Source: Pholiota molesta
Taxonomy: Eukaryota; Basidiomycota; Agaricomycetes; Agaricales; Strophariaceae
Direction: 5' to 3'
Assembly (NCBI GenBank): GCA_014925825.1
Contig: JACGCK010000036.1
Span: forward strand, 273,478 to 337,477
Length of the DNA stretch: 64,000 bases
Both the position numbers and the translations under genes were made by a program. Positions 1-10,914 of this stretch are shown here, piece after piece. Below the pieces are notes generated by a model that saw only the letters and a program-made list of their open reading frames with translations, made no database searches and was not told the DNA's origin. Every line of letters starts with the position of its first letter. Within the stretch, counting starts at the first letter, position 1.

Positions 1-600
1 CGAACTCGCCAGCCGCCAGATGCTCGGAGTCAAATGTAGCGATAAAGGCCGGTTCGAACCCTTGCACACCTGCCACCCTGTAAACTTGGTTGGATTAGAG
101 TTATGTCCTTCAAAGAGTGGCCCCATCGCAGTTGGTAGCACCTTCTTGCTCCTAGATGTGATGCGGTTTATCCTTCGCTCCTCGTCATCTCACGGAATGA
201 AATGCTGGAATAGACTGGCTCCAGATTCCCGAGTTTCAAGGAAAGCTTGATACTATGATTGGATTTCTTGCTAAAGATCGGCAGATCCCGATGCCTCACG
301 GCTGTATGTCTGCTTAGCTTCCAGAACGAGGCCTCATGTAGCCTTCCGCTTCCCTCATGGGTTAAATGCAAGAGCTCTCACCATGACTGTCCTAAATCCA
401 TTCGCCCTTCCCAAGTTTCTCTCGACGATGTGCCACAACGTTTGTTCTTTGATCCTTTTGCCATTGTGATGATTTCGCTGACTCGTGTTGATACATCTGA
501 TACATTCGGACATATAGGTAGTCGATGGTCGCTATCATCCTGAATGCGGTTGCTTCTATGGGATCGCCACTAATAAACAAGACTGCTATCGTCCCGATTG

Positions 601-950
601 TCATTTCAGTTCCCGCCATGGTCCTTGTTCGTTTGGGTGATTCCTGCAAGGCAGTTTCATGCAGTTCTGACGGGCGATTTTTTCTGGAATAGGCTCTAGC
701 AATCCGCGCTCTATGACAAGTTGTTCTGGCATCCGCATGATGGCATCTCCAGCACGAAATCCAATCAGAATTAGTCCTACAGTGTGCCCAGACTGCAGCC
801 GGCAGCAAAGGGAAGGAGACCCGACGTCCCTATTCGGCGGACGAGCACGACGTTGAAAACGAGGACGTCTTCGCTATCGTGAGGTGGCCGCCAGCTCTTT
901 AGCCCGGTATCGCTTGACACGATCCACAAAATATCGATCTTAAAAAAATC
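601..950 (-). pseudogene. possible gene remnant, unknown membrane-like protein
   Basis: Reading leftwards, one frame ends near 780 in a hydrophobic stretch (VLVFNVVLVRR then GLLPFAAG). A second frame takes over at once (GLILIGFRAGDAIM, MRMPEQLVIERG, LLEPIPEKIARQ) and runs to a TGA at 601-603. The two join if one base is missing near 780, or if a tiny intron is present. The codon pattern looks protein-like, with at least one hydrophobic segment. I do not recognise the family and see no convincing start upstream. It could be the 3' end of a decayed or miscalled gene. Confidence is low. Confidence 0.25.
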
Positions 951-1242
951 ATGTATATATATATATTTCTTATCCGCTCTTCTCCCTACTGCTACCCCAC
1001 TGTTAACTATAACTTGAACGTTGGCATGAGAGTTCAACGCTAAACCGACGTCGGTGTCAGTATGACGGCACTGTGAAAAGTGTAGGCGTAGAAAAACGTT
1101 ACCTCGAAAGCAACGGAAAATGTTGCCTGAGGTGATCAAATACAGCACCTTGCCACAGTCACAAAAAGGTCTGCCAAGAGCAGCGAACCATATTAATTAA
1201 TATATTACAAAAAGATAATAGCAGCGTTAAATGTCACTTGGA

Positions 1243-1330
1243 AGCAAAGAATGCTGTGAAAAGTAGCAGACAATAACACCCAAGGTAGCAAAGAATGCTG
1301 CGAAAAGTAGCGGACAATGACACCCAAGGT
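1243..1330. repeat. two-unit 44-bp tandem repeat
   Basis: Two adjacent 44-bp units (1243-1286 and 1287-1330) differ at three positions. All three differences are transitions in which the first unit carries T or A where the second carries C or G. No gene overlaps the repeat. Confidence 0.85.
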
Positions 1331-1549
1331 GTCAAAAAAAAACACTGAAAGCAACGGAAATTGATGCCGAAGTGTCAGAAAGCGTCGATTAATTGACCTA
1401 AAATGGAACAAACTTTGTCACCTCCTTCCCAATGGATAAAATGCTGAGGGGATCGTTCCTCTGCCTTCTTGCAGTGTTGAAGGCCATGATTAATGGTACA
1501 ATAAGGCCCATCGACCATTATATCAATCCTACGCATCATTCCCAGTGCC

Positions 1550-1665
1550 AAAAAAAAAACTTGCCTAGGACATGGAACATCAGAGACTTGTTCCTGCACC
1601 CAGACTCGAACGCGAGACCTCGTTGAAACATTACCCTCGTACATTTACCCCTACACCAATAGACC
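1550..1665 (-). other. tRNA-like Pol III unit (degenerate tRNA or SINE-like)
   Basis: On the minus strand an A-box-like TGGTGTAGGGG (1648-1658) is followed about 35 nt later by a B-box-like CGTTCGAGTCT (1602-1612). A run of ten T, a typical Pol III terminator, lies at 1550-1559. The order and spacing match an internal Pol III promoter. The flanking sequence does not fold into a normal tRNA: acceptor, anticodon and T stems do not pair. I therefore read it as a tRNA-derived element or degenerate tRNA gene, not a functional tRNA. Confidence 0.45.
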
Positions 1666-1974
1666 TTTATAAAACGTTAAGCTGTCCCAAAATATACCAC
1701 GTCGTATATGTGTGGTCCCTTCGAGTATTTTTACCTTCAAGTCCCTTGAACCATATTTACTCAACTAGATATAACACTGCTTATTTCAGCTTCTGTACTT
1801 ACTATGGAATAGATTGCTTTACTTAGTCGTATCATATAGATGGAATCACAATTGTTAGGTATTGCATAGATAAATTACTTGGGTTTGACGGAGACAAGCA
1901 ATTGTAGCAGACACATCCCAGATTCCCTCGGAACGACCGAAAGCTGTCAGTAACTGTCACCTGCCATTGAGTGC

Positions 1975-2135
1975 TATTTCTGGCTGCTTCGGAGTGACGC
2001 AGAAATTGTTACCTGTAATTAGGTGTCGTTCGGAGTTGCCGGTGCTACTTTGGGAAACTGTTGCTTCTCATTAGGTGCTCTTCGGAGTTGCTTCGGAGTG
2101 ACCGGTGACGAAAAGTGATACCTGCCCATGGGTGA
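1975..2135. repeat. degenerate repeats around a TTCGGAGT core
   Basis: The core TTCGGAGT recurs at roughly 50-60 bp spacing together with variants of TTACCTGTAATTAGGTG or TTGCTTCTCATTAGGTG. The copies are imperfect. With the nearby tandem repeat they suggest repeat-derived, non-coding DNA. From 1 to 2615 I see no other supportable gene. Confidence 0.4.
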
Positions 2136-2615
2136 CATTATTTTTGGTCTACAGTTACTATTTTTGTTACTTCTAGAAGGTAGCGTTTTTGGAGCGGTGT
2201 CAAATAATGTCATCTCAACTACAAATATGCTACCTCAGTGACAAAGATTGTCACCTAGACTTTTCGCAGTGACGGCTGCTTGCTGAGAAAATTTGGCGAT
2301 ATTTCAAGCTACTGTATGGTTATAGGCCAGCCGTCAGTGACAGAAGGACTCCTGTAGTTTGTAAATATGGCTTTCGCCAGGACGTGCCGCCGCGGGAACC
2401 ACATTGCCCAAATGCACACAAATAGTTGCCTATTGTAGTATGTGTTGACAGCATCGTTGATTCTCAGGCTGCTAATTAGGGGCTTGTCCTTGTACTCCTT
2501 CATCTCATTGCTTGCTCTACGCTTGTTGCCATGGGTCTTGTATTTTTTTTGAATTTAAGGAAGGATGCAATGTGGTCGATAGCTGCATCACCCTCAAAAA
2601 CCACCTATCCTGAAC

Positions 2616-4326
2616 ATGTCAGAGTCATTGGGACGAACGCGAACAGCCTACGATTTTGAACGCTACGCGACGCACGGTCTACGCCGATATCTCAAGATGT
2701 TTGAGATCCCAAGACCGCCTGAAAGCAATCACCGCGAAATTCTTCTTACCCTTCCGCGACCAGAAGATTTCTTCAAGAGTCACGAAAACCGTAATCTAAC
2801 AGTTGTCAACGAGCCATGGAGCAAACTGGAGTTCATAAATCCGATTGTTTTGAGTCGCAACCTTGTTTTAATGTGTGCGTCTATCATCCTCCTGTTTCTC
2901 TGTTCTTCTTGCCGATTAATCTGCCTTAGTTCTGGATGCGTTAGTTACGACTCCCATTGGAAACAAAAAGAGTGTCAATTTTTCCGCTCCAATGTATTCC
3001 CTACCCCAAAAGCTGTCCGATAAATTTTATTCTCATAAGAATTGTAATATCGAGGAGTAGGTTACAATACTCTTTCCTTAAATCTATGCTAATGATGAAC
3101 GTTTCTCGCATAGAATGAAGACCTGGCTGGCCCTGCCATTGGTGACAGCAATGCGTGTTTTGCACATTGCATCTTCTGACACCGACCCTCATGGGTTTTC
3201 TAATCCGCCTATCCACTCGGACGACAAGAGATTCCAATATCTTGTTTGGTCGTCGAATTTTCATAGCGGAGGTGGGGCCGAGATGGTTCCCAATGCCCGT
3301 CTCATTCTTGCCTTCCAAACCCCCTTTATCCTCAATGCTCAAGACATGCACGACTTCGTAGGATGCACTTCGGTGAGCTAATATCGGAAGGAAACTGAGC
3401 TTCTTGTTGAATTTGTCTGCTTCAGTTTCCGCCCAATCAAGGTCCTACCGGTTCGCTGCCAAGTCGATATAAATTGTGGGCCAAGGTCAGGCAACTACGT
3501 TATCTAACATCAATCAAAGCGCCTTGAGTTAATGAACTCTGTTTTCCAGATATGGGATACCTGCTATTCTAATCAGTGTCGATGGTTTATTCTGACATCC
3601 TACACGCAATGGGTGTTCGGTGTTTTTTCTGAAAGTATGTGGCAATACCATCCAACAAGCTTTTATGTTACATGCATTGATCTCAACGCAGCTATGCGAA
3701 CCGTGTCTGTATCGCCTATTTACGACTTTAACCACGCCTCACCCACAATCCTCGAGCTGCTGGTCTACTGGCTGGCATCGGCAACGGACACTGCTGGAGC
3801 TTTTAGACCTCCAATGGTGTGTAATACATTCAAGATAATCTACGCGTATGTCTTCTAATGCAGCACCTTCAGACGATTGAACCTATTCCAATGGAGGAAA
3901 CGCCGGTCGATTGCAATATCGTGAATGCTCGATTAAGCAAATCTACAAAATTACAGAAGGCCTCAAGGATACCCAAATCCCTGGTATCTGACTACGCGTG
4001 GCCAGGCCAGAATGACGGTAAGGAGCGGTGATCTTACCTTTTGAGTTTGAGTTCTGACACATGGCTACTATTCAGAATCATTTGACGACCCAAATATAGA
4101 TCTGCAGTCAGTTCTTGACGGGGAAGGAAGTCTCTTTTCACATTTTCCAGTGCGGGATAAACCTGAGATCGCCAACCCCACCATTCAAAGGTGGATTGCT
4201 GCCAGCCAAAATGCAAAATATCGCAAGCTTAACGAGGACGATTTCATTTCTGGCTACCCTGATGAAAATCAGTTGTTTGATGACGTGTTTAATCCAGACA
4301 TCGCTCGTGGTGAATGGATGATATAG
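2616..4326 (+). CDS. conserved hypothetical protein, eight exons
   Basis: I do not recognise the family. Eight exons join in frame through GT-AG introns. Exon 1 starts at ATG 2616 and contains YLKMFEIPRPPESNHREIL. Later exons carry LDALVTTPIGNKKSVNF, KTWLALPLVTAMRVLH, FPPNQGPTGSLPSRYKLW, then IWDTCYSNQCRWFILTSYTQ and YDFNHASPTILELLVYWLA. The acidic C-terminal exon holds DEDDFISGYPDENQLFDD-like sequence (from about 4077) and ends at TAG 4324-4326. The predicted product is about 435 residues, with no signal peptide or clear membrane segment. The aromatic, cysteine-poor globular look and in-phase introns argue for a real gene. It is convergent with the cyclin gene, whose stop lies only 58 bp away. 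Exon borders are my inference. Confidence 0.7.
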
Positions 4327-4384
4327 ATACCAATAATTCTATCACAATATATATGTACATTGAATTAGGGATGTGATGGCATGA

Positions 4385-5748
4385 TTATTGAATATACTCT
4401 TCGGATTGGTGGGCTGTCGGTCTATTGTTGTCGTCCCATGGTTGCGTTGATGGAGTATAACCACCATGTGAAGAACTGGGCGTCCTTCCCAAACCTTCTT
4501 GAGGTGGTTGTGAATCCGCGGTGTTTGATGGAGGATAAAGCTCGGCCCGAGGTACAAAAAATCGAGGTCGTACGGTTCGTTGTGCAGGTGGAGAGACCTA
4601 GAAGCCAAAACATAAGCTTAAATTTGGAGAAGAAAACTTTGCTCCTCACAGATATGATAACAGACAAATATGGATACATGTCTTGATCCTGGGCCGAATA
4701 AAATTCCAAAAGAATCCCAAGTGCTTCTGTTGCGAATGTTAAATTTTTGATGACCGTGATATCACAGAAACAGACCTGCGAGTTCACTAAGTTCTACATC
4801 GGTGAGATGGTAATGGTCGATGGCAGCTCGGGTTGCATCAGGTGAAGGAGGTTTGTGTGAAGGAGGTGTCGGAAGTGAATTTGACGGGGATGTAGCAGAT
4901 ATACGGGCATCAAGGGAAGGGGAATTAGGACCGTCGAAGATGCGCTGTGCAAGGACGTAGCAAGCTATAGCTACGAGTCTAGGAGGGTATAATATACATA
5001 ATGGAGTCCTATATCTAAGTAAAAATATATCAGTTACTGGTATAGGAATGACAGAATCAACCCACGAATCATGAGCCAGACTCCAGGCATACTCCTGCAC
5101 CTCTGTAGCACTTTCCAACGCGTCAAACATGTCCAACAATTCGGCATGAGGGCTATCCACAATAAAGTCGAAACATAGTGCCTCCAACAAAACTTCCTCG
5201 GTCAGAAGAATTGCAGCTTGACAATGATCGACTTCCTAAATGACTTCTTAAAATAAATAAAGGGGATGGTGGCACACATCCGTACCTTGCTATCGGCAGG
5301 AATAGTCGAGATGTCGACATTCTTAACCTTGGCCTGATACAAACGGGCTACGTCTCGCAATTTCCGACCACATTCTTCCGTTTTAGTAGCCAGAAAGATA
5401 CACGACGCTGCAACATCCTGGACGATATTAGACAAACTCTAAATAGGGTTCATGGTTGAAGGAGCATACCTGACGGTGAAAATCTTCCATTGAATAACGC
5501 ATGTAGAACCGATGAAACCAAGTCGCTGCCGTGCACATTGCCGAGGTGGGTCTGTAAAGGTAATGAGCGCATATCTCGAGAGAGAGACCAGACACCCACA
5601 GAACTAGGGATGAGCCAAGGCGGAAGAGAAACTCGACGCCTCTAGCTCTGTCGTAGAGCTCCTGCTGCAGCGAGCATGTCGAGGGCGTCTGGGTGAGTGC
5701 TGCGGTGTGAAAGAGCCACTGGTCAGGGGCATCTGCGGAGGATTGCAT
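4385..5748 (-). CDS. cyclin K/T-like, CTD-kinase or P-TEFb type
   Basis: This is the cyclin partner of a transcriptional CDK (CTDK-I or P-TEFb class), which phosphorylates the RNA polymerase II C-terminal domain. From ATG 5746-5748 the first cyclin fold reads GVEFLFRLGSSLVLPTSAM, TWFHRFYMRYSMEDFHRQ, then VAASCIFLATKTEECGRKL, the diagnostic signature of this cyclin subfamily. The second fold holds LLEALCFDFIVDSPHAELL and LYPPRLVAIACYVLAQRIF. A proline- and serine-rich tail follows. Splicing out a 48-bp intron at about 4789 and another near 4620-4670 extends the frame past an apparent early stop (4762) through ELYPPSN to TAA at 4385-4387. The product is about 330 residues and all junctions are in phase. 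Whether it pairs with a Ctk1 or Bur1/Cdk9-type kinase cannot be told from sequence. Confidence 0.85.
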
Positions 5749-6984
5749 CAGGTGGCGGGGGTGTGCATCTGGGGGTGGTGGACGGTGGTCAGAGTAGCTT
5801 CAAGGCTAATTACAACCCAAACAACTCCAGGCAAGCTGCTTACGTAATGTGATCGAAGGCGCTATATTTACATCCTGCCAGTGACTCTAGCCCCGTTCAC
5901 ACTATTATTCTCCACCCAGTATGAGCACCGGTCCCCACAAATTCAAGTCGTATATATCACCATAGCTAGCTACTTTATCTGGCTAAAAACTGATATTTAT
6001 TACCGTTATTTCCCTGTGAATTTCGTCCATTTTCGCAAGAGCTCCAGAATGCTGTCACTCGCCACGTTGAGCCGTCAGCAGCGTCCTGATTTTTGGGCTT
6101 GAGACGCTGACCTTGAGGCTGAAACTAAGTGATAAGATTAGCTATCTAAAAGGTGCTCCATCCCGGAAGAATAGCCATTATGAATTATCCACAAGTTACC
6201 ATGTTCCGAATTAGTCTTCGGGTAGACCATGTCAGGTCCCAGAAACTCTCCTCACAACGAGGGAAGTGAAAGCCCTCCGTGGACTTTTTTTCTCTCTCTT
6301 TCTCGCCGTCTCTCGCTGCTTTCGGCCGATGCACGATACCGCCTTCCGGGTCGAGGGAACCTATCTTTCATTCCGGATCCATGAGCTATCCTCACCGATA
6401 TCAATTTGTCGATTTGCGTCCTACTCACCCGTGCGTTGGGTTTTCTTTCTCCGCCAAGCTGATAGTTTGATGGCTTTAAGTTTGCCTATTTCTGGTAGAC
6501 TGCTTCAGTGTGGGGCGCGGGAGGCTGGCCGCCCGGATATTGGCGCGAGACTTTCTTTCTTTCATACACTACATCCTCGATATTCCCGCATGGCTAGAAG
6601 CGCCATAAGAAATCGCTCCCTATTGTTCCAGCCTTAATTTCCTCGCAGCTCCTTTGAAAAACCTCTGGAGCTCGCCATTTGCGCGAGGCTCCGGCATTGT
6701 AGAGCGAAACACCCTATCGCACTTCATCTGACACCGAGCAGCGCACTGGAGGAGCTACCATGCTGTTCATATGACCTAAAGAGTTCAGAAACACACGCTG
6801 TTATTCCACTTCTTAGATCGTTCATTATTTGCTCAAGGTTTTCACGCATGAACATGAGGAATTCGAGAAACTTCCGTGAGAAGTCATACAAATTACAAGG
6901 TATGCCATTGCCAAATTATTTGCTATCCTAGTTATTCCTAATGGTCGTCTACAGCGGAAGCACGCCAATTCCCCGACATATCAA
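5749..6984. other. intergenic region, no supportable gene
   Basis: Open frames here (for example 6266-6637) are short, lack family resemblance and have no good splice partners. A pyrimidine-rich stretch of TTTCTCTC type occurs near 6285-6320, as seen upstream of fungal transcription units. The left end must hold the promoter of the cyclin gene. Confidence 0.5.
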
Positions 6985-7583
6985 CTATCGCCTTTTGGGC
7001 TGGGCGTCCTGTTGAGCCTGCTGAGCAGCAAGTGCAGCGGCCTGCTCAGCACGTATCTGTTCATCATAGCAATAACTACATTTCCTATCCAGCCTACGAT
7101 CTAAAAATACGTTTTCAGAATGGGTCCATATATTTATCGCCATGAAAAGGTTCAAAAATCGTCTAATTACTTACTGATCTGTTCAGGAAATTGACGGCTA
7201 TGTAGTGAGGACGGGTCTTAGAAAGTGGACGAAGTCAAAAGGGCAGTGAGTGTGTACATACTATTGCCAGCAAGTCTCCTTGCAGTTGGGCCCGCATTCG
7301 GGGTCGTGGTACGGACTAAATTTGCACCAACGATCCCCACAGTACACCTAGGTTTATGTTATTCAGGCGTCAACCTACGTAAACAAGGATACGAACCATC
7401 TCGTCTGGCTAGTTAGCGCCAAGAACTCCGTCAGATCGCTGGAGAAAATGTGCAAAGAAGGCGACGTACGAGACGATATGCGTGTCCGCAACCTGCGTAG
7501 GTATCGTTAATTCTTGAGGGGAGTCGTTAGTTGACAGGCCAACGGTGGATACATCAAACCACCCACTGGCGCCAACGACACAT
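6985..7583 (-). CDS. small cysteine-rich protein, first exon possibly broken
   Basis: Four in-phase exons (7492-7470, 7347-7262, 7197-7175, 7100-6985) encode CGHAYRL, then VYCGDRWCKFSPYH, DPECGPNCKETCWQYRQF, PEQINRRLDRKCSYCYDEQ and an Ala/Gln-rich tail (AAALAAQQAQQDAQPKRR) ending at TAG 6985-6987. Nine or more cysteines in about 60 residues suggest a disulfide-rich or zinc-binding protein. The likely start is ATG 7581-7583 (MCRWRQWVV). It meets an in-frame TGA at 7554-7556 just before the best donor (GT at 7551-7552), so exon 1 carries either a missing base or a true nonsense codon. There is no hydrophobic signal peptide. I do not know a function. Confidence 0.55.
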
Positions 7584-7692
7584 TGTCAGTGATCGAAAGA
7601 TGTAAGAGGGGGAGGGTTAATTGGAGAGTGAAGATTCTTGGAGAACCACAGGTTTTTTGGTTCAAGCTGGAGAAATGAGGAATGAGAAGGCT

Positions 7693-7699
7693 TTTTATA
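7693..7699 (-). promoter_or_regulatory. TATA box for the cysteine-rich gene
   Basis: TATAAAA on the minus strand lies 110 bp upstream of the proposed ATG at 7583. This is a normal distance for a fungal TATA-driven gene and supports transcription in that direction. Confidence 0.5.
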
Positions 7700-8506
7700 C
7701 CTTTTCGCGGAACTGCATGAAGCTTCTGGATTATTATTTTGCATGAGGGCGTGGTGTACCACTCATTATTCGTTCATTCGGACCGTTGTTACCTGCATGT
7801 GAAGGGGACCGGGATTGAATTGGATTGGGTGTAGCGTCTCCGTGAAATATTAGGTCCGATACCCAAAGTAAAGATTGCGACCGCTGGAAGTCTCCGCGCG
7901 TTCCTGTCAAAAAGAATCGCCTTTGTATCGCTGATTCAGCTTCGCGATCTCAAAACCCTATAGCTAAAATTCCAAATTCAAATGGCACAAGCAATCAATT
8001 AAACTTCCGTGTGTAGTACCATACTAAAGGGAAACACCTTGAGGCGAATCCTTCACAAAATTATTTTTTCTTTGGCCGCAAACTTTCATGGATCAAAAGA
8101 AATGACGTTATATATTAAGCTAGGAGTGTTTTATGCAATTGAATAACTCTCTGACTCAACAAATAATAATTAAGAGGACCACGGATGCTGAATGTCGGTG
8201 ACACCACTCGTTGCGAAGTCGAACACTCCAGAGACACGAGGTGCAGTCAAATGTGGCAAAAAAATTCCGCTCGTCCGGCATATCGACCTAGATTTTCCAT
8301 ATACTGCCAACGGGATCTGCAAGTGCTTTTAGATCAGCTGCTGCAGGAAGATTTAAAGTCTGAGTTACAAAAAAGACAGATTATCGCGTTATCAAGCCAA
8401 TCCATCTCGCGAATCCGCAAAAACAATGAGGTACTGGGACTGACGCAATGCGAGGATTTGATGCAAATGGCATATTATCATATGAATATGGATGTATAGT
8501 CTGACA
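7700..8506. other. intergenic region, no supportable gene
   Basis: AT-rich spacer. An open frame at 8185-8499 (104 codons) converges on the eIF2B-alpha stop codon. It has no recognisable domain or splice context, so I do not call it. Confidence 0.5.
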
Positions 8507-9990
8507 TCATCCTGCAAACATCCCGACAAGGTATTGACTGACGCCTTCCGGCGTTAAACTGCCCACATCCGAAAAAACGAGAGAGATTAAATCAGGCCTT
8601 TTTACACGGAGAATCAGCTCGGTTTCGGACGAAGACCACGGAAGTACCAACCTTGTATAGTCCACATCTGGGTTGTTTTCGGAAATTTGTTCTTGTGTTA
8701 TTCTTGGAGGTATGAGATCCGGTCTATCGTTGGTGGGAGTAGATGTGTCGTTTGCGGCTGGCGTAGAGTCGTGAGGCGGTGTACCTATCGGGGAGACATG
8801 CTCAGGCAAACGGGGACGGGGAAATGAAAGGATTTTTGAATTGTGGCTAGGAAGATCATATTGTGATAGCGGAAACAGGCGGTGAAACTTGTAGCTGATA
8901 AAATGGCATCGTGTCAGTAAAATCAATCGATAGCAATTAATTAATATAAAAATACCTTTCCGCCAGTGCGTAGAAGGGTTTGTTGGCTGCTCTAGCAATG
9001 ATTGCGATTTGATTGCTGCCAACTGCGTTCACGAGGCCACCACTTTCAACAACTGCCTCCGAGCCAACGAGGACGAAGTCAACCTTGTCCATGACATAGG
9101 CTACTGCGGAATCCAGGATTACAGTGCTAGGCACGCCTGCTGCTGTAAGGGCTTCAGCAGTCTTTATCCTGTGCGTCAACCGTCAAGATTCCACCATGCG
9201 ATGGATAAATAAGGTTCTCATACCCCAGACCGCGAGGACGGGCTTCTGTGACGAATACTTTGTTGTAAATAACGATGTTAGTCCGTTTCACGTCAACCTC
9301 GATTTTTTTCTAAGCACCTGATATCCGCTTATGCTTATGCGCCAAGAGGAGCGTTTGCATAACCACGCGCGAGTATGAATGGGTAAGGATCTGGTGCAAG
9401 TTATAAAAGGCAGAAGAGCTGAGCATTGTTCAGGAATATCCTTACCACAGAGCCATCCTTGATAAAGCCGAATGCTAGTTCTGCGATTTTTTTGCGATAA
9501 GTGAGAGCCTCCGTCGCATAATTTTGGCCTTGACGAATGAGCTCCTTCTTTAGATCGGTGAAGTTCTAGACCACGACGGTGATGAGGAGATGACGCACAC
9601 GAAGAAACGAGGAAGACTTACCGCTGAATCATGGGGAAACAAGGTAACGAACGCGATAAAGAGTTCACAGCCCGCGTTCAGACTGATAGGGTTGGACGCT
9701 TGTTTCTGCAACGCCTCCGCGCCGTCGTTGAGGGCCTTGACAAGCTCGAACATGGTGCCGGCTTGTATGCGGATGAGGCGATGGCGTTTGCGGATAGATC
9801 TGGGTTACATACCATCTGAGTTTTCGATGACTTCAGTGAGAGCGAGAATGGCAGCGAGGGGTGTCGAGATCTGACATCATTCATTGATTGAATCGGGTAG
9901 ATAATACAAGGCAGGACGGAGACGGACCTCCTCGTTCTTGAGGATGCGCTGGAAGGCGGCGTAGATGTCGAATTGGGGATGCGCGCCCAT
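8507..9990 (-). CDS. GCN3: translation initiation factor eIF2B subunit alpha
   Basis: Regulatory subunit of eIF2B, the nucleotide exchange factor for eIF2. It senses phosphorylated eIF2-alpha in general amino-acid control in the cytosol. From ATG 9988-9990 (MGAHPQFDIYAAFQRILKNE) eight in-phase exons give the family order: helical N-terminus (ISTPLAAILALTEVIENSD, FELVKALNDGAEAL), then the Rossmann-like half with ILTHSYSRVVMQTLLLAHK, VFVTEARPRGLG, LDSAVAYVMDKVDFVLVGSE and VESGGLVNAVGSNQIAIIA. The C-terminus reads DLISLVFSDVGSLTPEGVSQ and ends at TGA 8507-8509. It carries an insertion rich in Pro, Ser and Thr (near 8690-8830) before DLIPPRITQEQ. No frameshift is needed. It shares a 312-bp divergent promoter with the next gene. 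Confidence 0.95.
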
Positions 9991-10302
9991 GGTGGTCAGA
10001 GCGAAGGAGCGCGAGTGACATGTGACCTGGAAGTGGACGAGGACCCCGCTGTGCGCGATGGCGGCGGAGGGAGAGACGAAGTGGGCGAGGTGGGGTGGGG
10101 TGCCTGTGTGGTTGCGAGGGAGCTGGTGGCTGGGGTCCCAAAAAGGAGTCGGGGCGAATACACGTGTATTTTCGCCCGACGGCGCACTGGATCGGTGATC
10201 CCGTTAATATTCGTTCTTCGCCGCCAGGGTCCTCTACATAAACTGCCCCAAACGGCTATGCTTCTTCTCTGACGCCGTCCCTCCCACCACCATCCCAAAA
10301 CA

Positions 10303-10914
10303 ATGCAGGTTCAAGCAAAGACCGAGGTCGTCTTCTCCTCCAGCGTCACCAACATGGACGAGTGGGCCCAGATCACACGCATCCCCCTCACCACCGCAGA
10401 CGCCCTCGGCGCCACCTACGCCCGCGCCCACCGTTGGCTCGTCGCCCTCAAAAACCGTCTCGTGCGCGACCACAACTGGACCGAACTCCCCTCGCAGGAC
10501 AGTCGTATCCTCTTTTCCATCGAAATGGCCTCAATATGGCGCTCCTCGGTCAACCTGCCTGCCGGCCCAAAATTGCGACTCCAGCTGCCTGTCCATGCCT
10601 CTTCGTTTTTCTCCCCCGAGCGGCGGATACAATGGGAGATGGTCTTTCACTCTGACATCTTCGAGTCCGTCCGGATGATATGCGGTCCGATACAGGACAT
10701 CCTCAATTTGCTGCAGTGTCTTTTAACCGGCGTGGTAACCGTGGCCTTGATAGACGCCACAGAGGGATCACGCACCGTCCGTGGTCTGCCGCCCGTTGCC
10801 TGGATTAATGCCAACGAGTCCTACCTCGTCGACATCTTCGGCCATTCTCGTTTCAAGGACTTGCATAGAGCCGCCAGTCACCCCCGCAGCTCCTTCAAGC
10901 TCGAATCTATCTAA
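10303..10914 (+). CDS. hypothetical protein, single exon, 203 aa
   Basis: An uninterrupted 203-codon frame starts at ATG 10303, right after a compact divergent promoter shared with eIF2B-alpha. Third positions are C-rich, as expected for a coding frame here. Visible features are WAQITRIPLTTADALG near the N-terminus, a middle with LRLQLPVHASSFFSPERR, and a hydrophobic patch ILNLLQCLLTGVVTVALID (residues about 138-157). No known motif is evident. The patch is more likely a buried strand-helix unit than a membrane span. I do not recognise the family. Confidence 0.6.
   Translation: MQVQAKTEVVFSSSVTNMDEWAQITRIPLTTADALGATYARAHRWLVALKNRLVRDHNWTELPSQDSRILFSIEMASIWRSSVNLPAGPKLRLQLPVHASSFFSPERRIQWEMVFHSDIFESVRMICGPIQDILNLLQCLLTGVVTVALIDATEGSRTVRGLPPVAWINANESYLVDIFGHSRFKDLHRAASHPRSSFKLESI

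Noticed and set aside
51..60. GGTTCGAACC resembling a tRNA B box
   Set aside because: No A box lies at the right distance upstream, no tRNA fold is possible and no T-run follows. It is also a simple palindrome.
6266..6637. 123-codon open frame on the plus strand
   Set aside because: Low-information, pyrimidine-driven sequence with no motif, no homologous look and no supporting splice structure.
8185..8499. 104-codon open frame on the plus strand
   Set aside because: Somewhat helical product, but no start context, no domain, and it lies tail to tail against the eIF2B-alpha stop. More likely chance.
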